64,000 bases of DNA from an uncultured Clostridia bacterium (lineage in GTDB: Bacteria > Bacillota > Clostridia > Christensenellales > Pumilibacteraceae), in assembly GCA_947178255.1 (NCBI GenBank), contig CAMWXP010000001.1, positions 22,013-86,012 on the forward strand. Direction: 5' to 3'. The notes under the pieces are model-generated. The model did no database searches and had not been told where the DNA came from. It saw only the letters and a program-made list of their open reading frames with translations. Shown here piece after piece: positions 37,101 to 42,195 of this stretch. A program made the position numbers and the translations under genes. Position 1 is the stretch's first letter, and every line of letters begins with the position of its first letter.

Positions 37101-39322
37101 GTGTACCAGCCGGCAAAGGTGTAGCCGGTTCTTGCAAACCCGGTGCCGTCGGGAAGCTGCACTCTGTCGCCCAGTGCGTAATACTGAGTAGGCGCGTCGC
37201 CCTCGCCGCCGCGAAGATCGAACGTTACCGCTTCGGCCTTGACCTTAATCTGCGCCCAGCTCGACGCCTTGTTGGCGCCGTCGACAAAGTTGACGTAAAT
37301 CGTGTTTTCGCCTGCTTGCGTGAGCGTGACGGGCAAACTGTTGGTGCCGTCAGTCACTTCGACCGCGGTCCCGTCGTTTACGCGAACGTTGTACTTGACC
37401 GCGCCGATAACGCGCCGCCAAGAAACGACGCCGGCGTTATATGTAAGACTGCTGTACAGCGCGTAGTAACGCGCGTCGACGGTGTCGCTCCACAGCGATG
37501 TCTTGTCTGCATTTTTTGCGAGAACGCGAATCTGATAGTCGCCGTTTGCTTCCCAGCTGATACCTTCGACCGTAGAAAGGTCGAGCGAGTTCGTTGCAGT
37601 CGAAACGGTCTGACTGGCGATATACACGTCGTAGCCCGTCGCGGCCGCGTCGCCGTCCCAGCTGAGCACTTCACCGACAATGCGGACGTTGCTCGGTGCG
37701 GCAAGCGAGGTCTTTTGAATAGCAAGCTCTGCGGGCGCAGGCGAATTGTAACCGTTGGTGTAAGGCGTGACCTTGACGGTTATCGTGCCGTTGCAGCCCT
37801 CGTATGTCTTGACCGACATGTGCGTAGTGTTGCCTACGTCGACGGTCACATTGTGCGAGTGTTGGTTATTTTCGCACGAAAGTTCGACGGTGTAGCCCGC
37901 GGCGCCCTTTACGCTGTTCCACGCCACCGTCTCTTCGGCTTGATTGTAGCGCAAGCCCGTAACGTCGCCAAGCGGACGGGTGTAATAATACGTTTCGGAA
38001 ACCGACGAGGCTTTGCCCGCCGCGACCGCGGTCACGGTGAACTCGATGCCTTCCGATTTCATCATACAGTTGATAAAGTTGTAGCTGGTCGAATTACCGT
38101 TGTCTATCTGCGTGTGTTTGTGGTATTCGTCACCGCATTTTACATCGATAAGATATTTTTCGGCGCCTTCGACTGCATTGTAGATAAGCGTCGACGGCTC
38201 GACGACCGTAAACAGCGAAACGGGCGCAAGCGTTTTGTTGTCGTAATAACGAATAGCCGGATCGGAATTGTTGCTTGCGTCTCCGCTCGCGGCGACCGCC
38301 GTTACCGATATCACGTACTTGCCTTCCGCCAAGGCCGAAAAATCGATATCCATAGACGTAGGACCGTAGGAGTCGTCCTTGCGCACTTCGCTGCCGTCGG
38401 GGCCCGTCACGAGCACCTTGTACGCACTCGCATTGGCGTTACTGCCCCAGCTTATGCCGCCGGCCCTAACATCGACGACGGGCTGTGCGAGCTTGGCGGT
38501 AACTTCGTTGCTCTGCCACAGCGCGTAAAGCGTCGTGCTCGCGCTGAACACCGTGTCGGCTTCGAGCCTGTACGAAAGCGCCTTTGTCTTGCGGTCGGCG
38601 CTGTACGCCTTGACCCACCAGCCCGCAAAATTGTAGCCTTCGCGCGTCGGTGTGACTACGTTGTAGAGCTTTCCGCCGACGGTCTGCTTTGCCGCAACCG
38701 CGGGTGCGCCGTCATAGTCGAGATCGAATTTTATCTCGTATTCGGCACGACCGAATACCGGCTCCACCCAGCGCGCATACAGCGTAATGTCGCTCTTGAC
38801 AGGATTGGCTCCAAACACGAACGGCGAAGTATACTCTCGATCCGTGTACCAACCGATAAATACCATATTCCCGTTGACGGGATCGGCCGGTCTGGTCACG
38901 GTTTTACCGTTTATAACGCGCACCGACGAAACAGCCGTGCCGGCACCGGTATCAAACGACACAGTGTACACTATACGTTTGGTAAAGTTCCAAACACCCC
39001 GCCCGTCGCCCATATCGACGGCAAGGATATCGTCGTTGAGAGTCGCGTTGTACTTACCTATATCGAGATTTAACTCTAATTTAGCGCCGGATATAGTGTA
39101 CGACCCAACGTAGTTGTTGTCGGTCATTACAAGCGTAGCAGTCGCACCCTTGCCGAGCGTAACAAGGTACTCCCCGTCGTCGGCGTCATAGTAATAAACG
39201 CCGATTTCCGGACCTTCCGTGACGACAGGCGCCTCGGTTTTGTTACCGCAAGCAATCAACAGTCCGCTCAACGCGGCGACGACCGCAAGTAACATACCGT
39301 ACAGCAATTTGAACCTTTTCAT
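28103..39322 (-). CDS. Giant BspA-like LRR lipoprotein (3739 residues)
   Basis: Start at 39322 with AGGGGA upstream. Signal peptide with lipobox LLIAC (Cys25). Domain order: two InlB B-repeats (FIGWYTDRE...LYARW; FAGWWVKAY...LYALW); about four Fn3-like units (VLSWDGDAAATGYDVYI type); two more InlB repeats ending at YACW; then roughly 2700 residues of LRR_5/BspA repeats of about 23 residues. Some unit blocks are nearly duplicated (GRGVFGGCESLKSIDLSTR-like segments recur). The C-terminus is a Glu/Pro-rich stretch and a short tail. No LPxTG or membrane helix is seen, so anchoring is by the lipid. Likely a surface adhesin. The frame is unbroken over 11.2 kb. Confidence 0.93.
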   Translation of the reverse strand: MKRFKLLYGMLLAVVAALSGLLIACGNKTEAPVVTEGPEIGVYYYDADDGEYLVTLGKGATATLVMTDNNYVGSYTISGAKLELNLDIGKYNATLNDDILAVDMGDGRGVWNFTKRIVYTVSFDTGAGTAVSSVRVINGKTVTRPADPVNGNMVFIGWYTDREYTSPFVFGANPVKSDITLYARWVEPVFGRAEYEIKFDLDYDGAPAVAAKQTVGGKLYNVVTPTREGYNFAGWWVKAYSADRKTKALSYRLEADTVFSASTTLYALWQSNEVTAKLAQPVVDVRAGGISWGSNANASAYKVLVTGPDGSEVRKDDSYGPTSMDIDFSALAEGKYVISVTAVAASGDASNNSDPAIRYYDNKTLAPVSLFTVVEPSTLIYNAVEGAEKYLIDVKCGDEYHKHTQIDNGNSTSYNFINCMMKSEGIEFTVTAVAAGKASSVSETYYYTRPLGDVTGLRYNQAEETVAWNSVKGAAGYTVELSCENNQHSHNVTVDVGNTTHMSVKTYEGCNGTITVKVTPYTNGYNSPAPAELAIQKTSLAAPSNVRIVGEVLSWDGDAAATGYDVYIASQTVSTATNSLDLSTVEGISWEANGDYQIRVLAKNADKTSLWSDTVDARYYALYSSLTYNAGVVSWRRVIGAVKYNVRVNDGTAVEVTDGTNSLPVTLTQAGENTIYVNFVDGANKASSWAQIKVKAEAVTFDLRGGEGDAPTQYYALGDRVQLPDGTGFARTGYTFAGWYTSPYGADGFGARYTDTYFGNIGGLVLYANWSPKTYDITFENGDLPAGSEKGKVTYRRPFQWPIPTNDDTSLVFAGWYSDSEGLEVRYTDETGKSISDWGISRNMTVYACWNSIFSFEKLTNGTYRISKNTQYWTQHAPADLTIPATYREPGTTRYIKVTEIGSASFTSSTMLKTVRIPNSIKYVDTNGFNSSTNIEQFIVYDVEGTVLPEYSSHEGVLYHDVLDDFGNITSKALWIYPRGKADAEYKIQAGTTVLPYRSLYYAKATKIIIPTSVVRIEGQAIYLCSSLTDIEFEDGGEVTEDSNVKALVIENQAFYSLSKLERIKIPARLSSFNPEMIVSCNSFKTIEVEANSKKYGAVDGFLTDAAKTTILYCPIKAVVGKLELPTGITIIGERAFVSNTQITSVELPYYAVEIRDYAFNKCTNLTTVSFKSDVVDPFDMKIGAHAFEGCTKLATFDSSNGNVVEIGEYAFAGCNALTKFEIPETLTKLGEYAFNKCTGLTEIFIPATLAEVEQYAFAGCTKLDTIKFGELKDGKTAALAIGDFAFNGCTALIEIDLPEYVCEIGEAVFGGCTKLAEITVDENNEHFETYLGVLFTKGFEEMLFYPLGRTGEFTLPDQVKVLSAQLFKGNTSLTAIVIGKNVKSIGDEAFMNCTALTTVTFENESAIELGEKVFEGCTGLTTVTLNDYITKIPDRMFYNDKAITEIVMPQYVTEIGDYAFYYLEKIEEITIPATVHRIGYGAFYYCKALDKVTFDEPPANVDEDSDIDYATTLNFGRYADVTTSSTNDQSTNIFANCGITEINIPARMTEIPHAMFLSCTLLEEINIPNTVNKIGAKAFSGCTSLQRVIFEGGNLANTLTVYDTCTTSNPTASSGAFYNCSQLYSINLPERIETIPQFMFYNCRGLTSITIPKSVKNKTNDNGEITVYAIQNSAFYNCMGLVTVTFAEDNTNEITIGPSAFYSCSKLQTVNLPKGLTYIKKFDDNGNDISDYYDVFAADAFTYCSALNAINIKEGGKYYTDDGIIYYHDVITDEDGEVTDEIREVIICPQSRTKAVVIPYNVTSINARAFTTCYNITSFSFQPTPEGETEVDLKINDASNDADAVARKSGAFNWFIGITMLSLPDRLTYIGDYAFYDCSMLHTLTIGENSRLAHVGKYAFGKCSGLNIIRVPATVKEIGASAFDGCTRITEFTFADGSQLTKIGDRAFAQTNFTEIVIPNTVKTLGSALFDGSSLTTITLPSSLSELDVATFAGCDNIQSISLTGNTKYYIEDSVIYNAAKTELMLYPANKNAESYVVLEGVTTIDAGAFAGNTYLKSVTVPNTVETIGAGAFYGCTNLQTVYFTPDNANAAGKLDVGGTSDTQGVFQGCSSLKTVNLPERTTRLGLNAFADCANLTALTIHKDAQLQAINAGVFSNAGGGTLTLPVAVSTIGENAFTGSLFTQVVMTNVTTINKNAFNGSGIASVILPATVATIGESAFANCAELTSVEIKLNTNKNLSITTTTTTTQNDTNGLKGTFANCPKLKTAIIATNGVLPYHMFYKCNALEELTINGSGSIQGYLCGTGTTTTVYYPNTTTPGSTSSASVQIGIQGLKKVAIDNTITSIGSYAFVGCSNLGSHNPETCVDENCAGDSAHGFTIVDTGKDDALKTIGTYAFQSTAIKSFVIPSSVTSLGSYAFRFNTALTSVTIPTKSFAEIPTYEFFGCTSLSTVTFVDKGVNAERKLVTIASSAFFNCTSLKSFDLTGFTSLKDYAFEYSGLTSIVIPDTITSSTSDTMTYYIFANCKDLTSVTIPTNGSAFIGKCTFQNCTSLDTVTFTGDGSVLTTIGTQAFEGCTALTNIILPEGLTTINANAFLNSGIKNIKLSSTIETIASTAFLGCKQLNVTVADGNASFTVSSDMKSLLSKDGKTLVQYIGNDTQYTIPEGVEVIGDYAFQNCESLEKITFTDTVKSIGQYAFRYCTSLGELTLPDLETLGQYAFANSGVTEVTIAGLPDAVGNYLFSECENLETVTFTGGAKTIGQYMFNKDASLQTIVFANDIETIGINAFAACAQLGNFTIPASVKTINDGAFMDCTTITSVNIPATVESLGKGAFAGCTSLETVTFAQSSDKLVIISGTAATANSNTRGTFAFCTSLESINLSTRPIYNSATATTITVPNHMFNGCTALSTVTLHSNTAEIGSNSFQNCLSLGRVALPSNVTVINSYAFNNTALSVMTLPEGMLTIATYAFMDCKLLESITIPGTVKTINSAAFAGCELLETVTFEADDGVTGLGFAGGTTALSFAPTGSLTGRGVFGGCESLKSIDLSTRCKIYNSPTLTTVGYTNYVATYLFSDCTSLTSVTLPSGIVSIGTGSFFNTGLTSFTLDGTVNQIGNAAFANCSDLETVTVTPSDTKLGIAAGSNITTIGSLGAFYNCTSLKSIELGNRPHLYNTVTGTNKYVPAYLFYNCTSLQHVTLPDEITHIYGGAFYNCKSLEHIDLPTSLTEIYMEAFRGSGLVELNLPDTVTRIMQGAFRDCDKLESVHLSTALKLVPKYVFMDCTSLQSLYVPAGITYFGNACFAGCSALETITFEENASPLGFAQGLGPEGEDRGVFADCTSLTSVDLSPINVRRMWFTTYTMSYTTYNVGYSYTINSAMPEYMFHGCTNLESVVLSNVMWFGGGYSGDKTRDDQTFGGCVNLKNVTWPTDVDFRLGDSSFENCGFETLTLPSNLAGMGSDVFAGNKNLTKLIVEPNLVCTYVRGFADCENLVEVELPDSHTGIDYRAFQNCVKLTTINMPEKLEYLSSNALQNTALESVTIPAGVSVYSDVFADCKQLESVTIEGKLDNLGWNVFQNCTALTSVTLEEGFDDVMNYMFAGCTSLASITLPSTVEYISSHAFDGCTSLASIEIPASVGYIGEFAFAGCTSLTSIVIPETVTEIRDYAFDGWTSSQTINIETRTQAPDDWSEYWNYNSKQVDVTPEPEEPEEGEEPVAPDPVYETRPDGVIAANIVWGYTRP

Positions 39323-39358
39323 AATATAATCCCCTGAAAGATTGTTACAAATTCGCAC

Positions 39359-39392
39359 AAAAAAGGCGTGCAATAATAATTGCGACGCCTTT
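39359..39392 (-). promoter_or_regulatory. Leader attenuator of the giant LRR gene
   Basis: Minus-strand RNA: AAAGGCGUCGCAAU, loop UAUU, AUUGCACGCCUUU (one bulged C) and a run of U. It starts about 8 nt after the predicted transcription start and lies between promoter and ribosome binding site. It has terminator form, and its 5' arm with flank CGACAAAGGCGTCGCA is identical to that before the MoxR operon. Confidence 0.7.
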
Positions 39393-39404
39393 GTCGATTA
39401 CGTA

Positions 39405-39434
39405 ATTATACCACACACATATATTATATGTCAA
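39405..39434 (-). promoter_or_regulatory. Promoter of the giant LRR gene
   Basis: Minus strand: TTGACA (39434-39429), an 18-bp spacer, TATAAT (39410-39405). The leader is about 75 nt and includes the attenuator hairpin. The bases from 39435 to 39579 contain no gene that I can support. Confidence 0.8.
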
Positions 39435-39604
39435 CTAATTTTAGAAGCATGCTCATATATTTTCACTCCCAGTTTTTTGACACATTTTTTGATAGCGAGT
39501 TTATAACCAAAAGTAGTTGGCGCAAAGAAGTTTACGAAATAAATTCGCTCAACAACTCAACGGTCATATAAACCTATTATGTACCGAAAAAGAGATTCGT
39601 GAAA

Positions 39605-40519
39605 TCAGTCTATTAGTTTTTCCCAAGATACAATGGAATTTGGCAATATAGTTTTATATTCATTATAAAATTCAGTCAACTCTTGTCGTGTTATTTGAAT
39701 AATATTTGCCAGATTTGTGTTGTAGCAATATTCTGCATAAAGATACACTTTATATCCTGCTTCTACGTACTCTTTATAATTTTCCCCGTCCAAACTAAAA
39801 TGCCCACTCTTGACTTGAACGACTGCTTTCAACGGGTTGGCTTTATCTCTGGAAAATAAAATGCATTCAATATTAGGAGTCGTTGATTTTTGAGCAATAG
39901 AATTGGAAGATACGTAATAGTTTTTCTTGACTTGCAAATAAGTTATCACAAGTTCTTCCATTTCTTCCGGGGGCAAATTGTCAATTATATCACCTTGTAT
40001 AGGTTCTAAATTATAATACTGTTTACCGGAACATTTATTAAAAATATACTTGGAATAATTAACTATATCATTGCTGAAATTAGTCTGTACTATGCCTCCA
40101 CGAGCTTTATTAAATGATCTTAATAATTGTCCCGCAATAGAAAAACCGACACAGTAGGCTTCAACAGGAATTTGTGCCCCCAAATCCCATGTGGTATTGT
40201 AATAATCCACGTTTGCAACATCTAACGCACGGCATATCCAATATTCTCCCGTGCGAGAATCACGAGTCCAAAACAAATCATCTTTTTTTGCCGACCAAAA
40301 TACGTTTAACGCCGGATTTATTCTACGAGTTGTTTCTTTTACACAATTCCACAAATCATCAAAATTACGTATTTTATCTTTACAGGCTTCTCTTATGCGA
40401 CTCCACCCAATAACAACAAATTGTTTTTGTGCGTTATCTAAACAATATTGCAACAATCCGTTTCTATCGTCACCAGACGGTTTAATATGAATTCTTGTTA
40501 CATTTATAGTGTTGTCCAT
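39605..40519 (-). CDS. Putative PD-(D/E)XK nuclease-like protein
   Basis: 304 residues, more AT-rich than its neighbours. Near residues 215-245 the segment PNIECILFSRDKANPLKAVV, then QVKSGHFSLDG, has the pattern E-x(n)-QVK seen in PD-(D/E)XK nucleases such as Mrr-type restriction enzymes. The N-terminal 200 residues, with aromatic-rich motifs (FWTRDSRTGEYWICRALDV), are unlike any family I know and may recognise a target. The start directly follows the stop of the upstream gene (TAAATG), and GGAG lies inside that gene's end. A defence role is plausible but unproven. Confidence 0.7.
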   Translation of the reverse strand: MDNTINVTRIHIKPSGDDRNGLLQYCLDNAQKQFVVIGWSRIREACKDKIRNFDDLWNCVKETTRRINPALNVFWSAKKDDLFWTRDSRTGEYWICRALDVANVDYYNTTWDLGAQIPVEAYCVGFSIAGQLLRSFNKARGGIVQTNFSNDIVNYSKYIFNKCSGKQYYNLEPIQGDIIDNLPPEEMEELVITYLQVKKNYYVSSNSIAQKSTTPNIECILFSRDKANPLKAVVQVKSGHFSLDGENYKEYVEAGYKVYLYAEYCYNTNLANIIQITRQELTEFYNEYKTILPNSIVSWEKLID

Positions 40520-40864
40520 TTATTCTCCTCGTAAAGCAGATATATATTGTTTTGTTTCGTTCGCAGTACTATCTAATCCTTTCGATGTACACCAATTCCG
40601 CCCGAGCATAAACGTATCGAAGTCAAACAAGTCACCGGAAAGCTCTCGCGTATAGTTTATAATACAAACCTCGTCGGTCGCATCTTTCATCCCGCACTCC
40701 TGCGCGCAAAATCTTTCAAAATCTTCAAACGCTTTTATCATCAAAAGTCGGTGCGGATGATTGCCGATTTCCGTATGAAATTTCTTTGTTCTGTCTTCCG
40801 ATATCGCAGATATTTCGGTAATTTTTCTTTTATCGAGTGATTTCACTAAAACGAATACTCTCAT
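40520..40864 (-). CDS. Hypothetical protein coupled to the nuclease-like gene
   Basis: 114 residues from the ATG at 40864, chosen because GCGAGGTC lies 8 nt upstream. It begins MRVFVLVKSLDKRKITEISA and is a mixed alpha/beta soluble protein with no motif I recognise. Stop and next start are adjacent, so the two proteins are made together, which suggests a functional pair such as effector and specificity or immunity subunit. Its AT-rich composition matches the nuclease-like gene. Confidence 0.7.
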   Translation of the reverse strand: MRVFVLVKSLDKRKITEISAISEDRTKKFHTEIGNHPHRLLMIKAFEDFERFCAQECGMKDATDEVCIINYTRELSGDLFDFDTFMLGRNWCTSKGLDSTANETKQYISALRGE

Positions 40865-40897
40865 GTTTTGACCTCGCAAATAGTATAGAATAGTTTT

Positions 40898-40947
40898 TGT
40901 ACCGAAAATGGTACATACATTATAATGAAATTTGACGCTCTCGTCAA
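40898..40947 (-). promoter_or_regulatory. Promoter and operator of the nuclease cassette
   Basis: Minus strand: TTGACG (40947-40942), a 17-bp spacer, TATAAT (40924-40919). A perfect palindrome TGTACC-N6-GGTACA (40898-40915) overlaps the predicted start site, the expected place for a repressor. No regulator gene is in the cassette. Confidence 0.7.
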
Positions 40948-41048
40948 CGCTTGTACCTTATAACAGTGCAATTCGGACGGAAAACGGCTATTCATCCCCA
41001 AACCGCAAAAAGTCGGCCGATAAAAAACTACTTATCGACCAACTTAAC

Positions 41049-41067
41049 TGGTACACCCGACAAGATT
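41049..41067. repeat. 19-bp copy of the tRNA-Arg 3' end (att-like)
   Basis: TGGTACACCCGACAAGATT here is identical to 41256-41274, the 3' end of tRNA-Arg including CCA. A displaced copy of a tRNA 3' end is the usual scar of site-specific integration. Only 207 bp separate the two copies, so any element between them has been lost or was never large. Confidence 0.75.
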
Positions 41068-41217
41068 GTGCGCGGACTGCGCGCACGGGCTTCGGCTACG
41101 CCGAGCGCCTAGCGAACTGCGTGCCGAATGTCTTTACTTTTTGCAATACAAGCTATTCTATTTATTGTTTTCTTTTAACAATATTTCGCACGGCACGCTA
41201 CTCATTATGGGAGTATT

Positions 41218-41258
41218 CCACCAAAACAGCCCCCGCGCTGCGGAGGCTGTTTTGGTGG
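41218..41258 (-). terminator. Long hairpin directly after tRNA-Arg
   Basis: A perfect 14-bp inverted repeat (CCACCAAAACAGCC / GGCTGTTTTGGTGG) with a 13-nt GC-rich loop. It shares the encoded CCA of the tRNA. There is no clear T-run beyond it. It probably ends tRNA transcription or marks the 3' processing site. Confidence 0.65.
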
Positions 41259-41332
41259 TACACCCGACAAGATTCGAACTTGCGACCCTCAGAATCGGAA
41301 TCTGATACTCTATCCAACTGAGCTACGGGTGC
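41256..41332 (-). tRNA. tRNA-Arg (anticodon CCG)
   Basis: The cloverleaf is complete: acceptor GCACCCG pairs with CGGGTGT (one G-U), D arm GCTCAGTTGGATAGAG, anticodon stem TCAGA/TCTGA with loop TTCCGAT (anticodon CCG), and T arm GCAAG-TTCGAAT-CTTGT. CCA is encoded at 41258-41256. It reads the Arg codon CGG. Confidence 0.95.
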
Positions 41333-41465
41333 GTATAACTTATTTACTTTTAACTATGGCGTCGGCATAATCGTCATCCGACACTGACAACTATGCTACG
41401 GGTGCTAACTTATTTAATTATTTGCTGTGGCGGTGTTAGCACAATCGTCCCTGACACAGACAACT
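41323..41465. repeat. Degenerate tandem duplication starting in the tRNA 5' end
   Basis: Two units of about 72 bp (41323-41394 and 41395-41465) both begin GCTACGGGTGC, the 5' acceptor and D-arm part of tRNA-Arg. Both continue with ACTTATTTA, a TGGCG(T/G)-rich middle and GACAACTATG. The second unit has no complete tRNA. The rest of the gap to the lipoprotein gene at 41513 shows nothing else. Confidence 0.6.
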
Positions 41466-41512
41466 ATGACTGGTGCGGATGGTTGGTTGCGTTATAGCGA
41501 CTTGCGACCTTG

Positions 41513-42055
41513 TTAATCTTCTTTGGAACCAAAATTCGGAATTTGGGGCAAGTAGCTTTCGCTAATGTAAACATTTCTGTACCCGTACTGTCCAAGACCC
41601 AATAAAACATTCTCCGACACATCTAAAGTGATAACTTCATCTGTTGGTACATTACTCATTTGCATATCGGCCGCATCGAATTCAACCGAATCGTAAAAAC
41701 AGGTGACGCGAGTTTTGTGCGCGTCTGAAAATACATACTTTAAATTAAGGGTGTAAGAATAAACATTGTTTGTTCCGGAGTAGTCGAACACATAACATAC
41801 ATGATATTTAGCCGTGCCGTTTTCGGCAAAAACCAAATAACTCTGCTGTGCGGCGGGTTTACGCACATCGTCTTGCGGAATATACTTTGTACCGTACTTT
41901 AACGGGGTTTCGACACTGACACTGTTAGCGGTTGTATCACCGCTATTATTCTTGCCCGACGGCGTTGTAGTATTGTTTCCACACCCTACTAAGCAAGTTG
42001 CCAAAGCTGTGGCACAAGCAACGGGAAGTATTAACTTTGTCAAGAGCTTTTTCAT
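41513..42055 (-). CDS. Small lipoprotein of unknown function
   Basis: 180 residues; ribosome binding site GAGGAA. Signal peptide with lipobox CLVGC (Cys25), then a short Ser/Thr/Asn linker and one beta-rich domain (SYLVFAENGTAKYHVCYVFD... YTLNLKYVFSDAHKTRVTC). I recognise no family. Single-gene unit with its own consensus promoter. It is exported and anchored to the outer face of the membrane. Confidence 0.85.
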   Translation of the reverse strand: MKKLLTKLILPVACATALATCLVGCGNNTTTPSGKNNSGDTTANSVSVETPLKYGTKYIPQDDVRKPAAQQSYLVFAENGTAKYHVCYVFDYSGTNNVYSYTLNLKYVFSDAHKTRVTCFYDSVEFDAADMQMSNVPTDEVITLDVSENVLLGLGQYGYRNVYISESYLPQIPNFGSKED

Positions 42056-42083
42056 TATCGTTCCTCGCGTTGGATTCTATCTA

Positions 42084-42112
42084 ATTATATCACTTGCATA
42101 TTTAGGTGTCAA
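42084..42112 (-). promoter_or_regulatory. Promoter of the small lipoprotein gene
   Basis: Minus strand: TTGACA (42112-42107), a 17-bp spacer, TATAAT (42089-42084), about 28 nt before the ATG. Confidence 0.8.
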
Positions 42113-42147
42113 CTTTATGCTGCAAGTTTTTACGGCGCTAAACAATG

Positions 42148-42180
42148 AACGCCGTCGATATTTTTATTACCGACGGCGTT
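42148..42180 (-). terminator. Hairpin after the GH13 gene
   Basis: A perfect 10-bp stem (AACGCCGTCG / CGACGGCGTT) with a 13-nt AT loop, 16 bp after the stop codon at 42196. The T-run is weak on the minus strand and better on the plus strand, so function as a terminator is likely but not certain. Confidence 0.6.
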
Positions 42181-42195
42181 GTTTGTTTTACATTT

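Larger units (their letters stand above)
39580..40908. repeat. 11-bp direct repeats bounding a two-gene cassette
   Basis: TGTACCGAAAA occurs at 39580-39590 and 40898-40908, just outside the two cassette genes. The right copy is also one half of the operator-like palindrome at 40898-40915. The repeats may be footprints of insertion, or the left one may be a stray half-operator. Confidence 0.5.

Noticed and set aside
28094..39073. Long open frames on the plus strand opposite the giant LRR gene (for example 33854-35446 and 37316-39073)
   Set aside because: They mirror the repeat structure of the sense gene, lack ribosome binding sites, and encode Arg/Val-rich sequence with no motif. The minus-strand frame is unbroken and has full domain structure.
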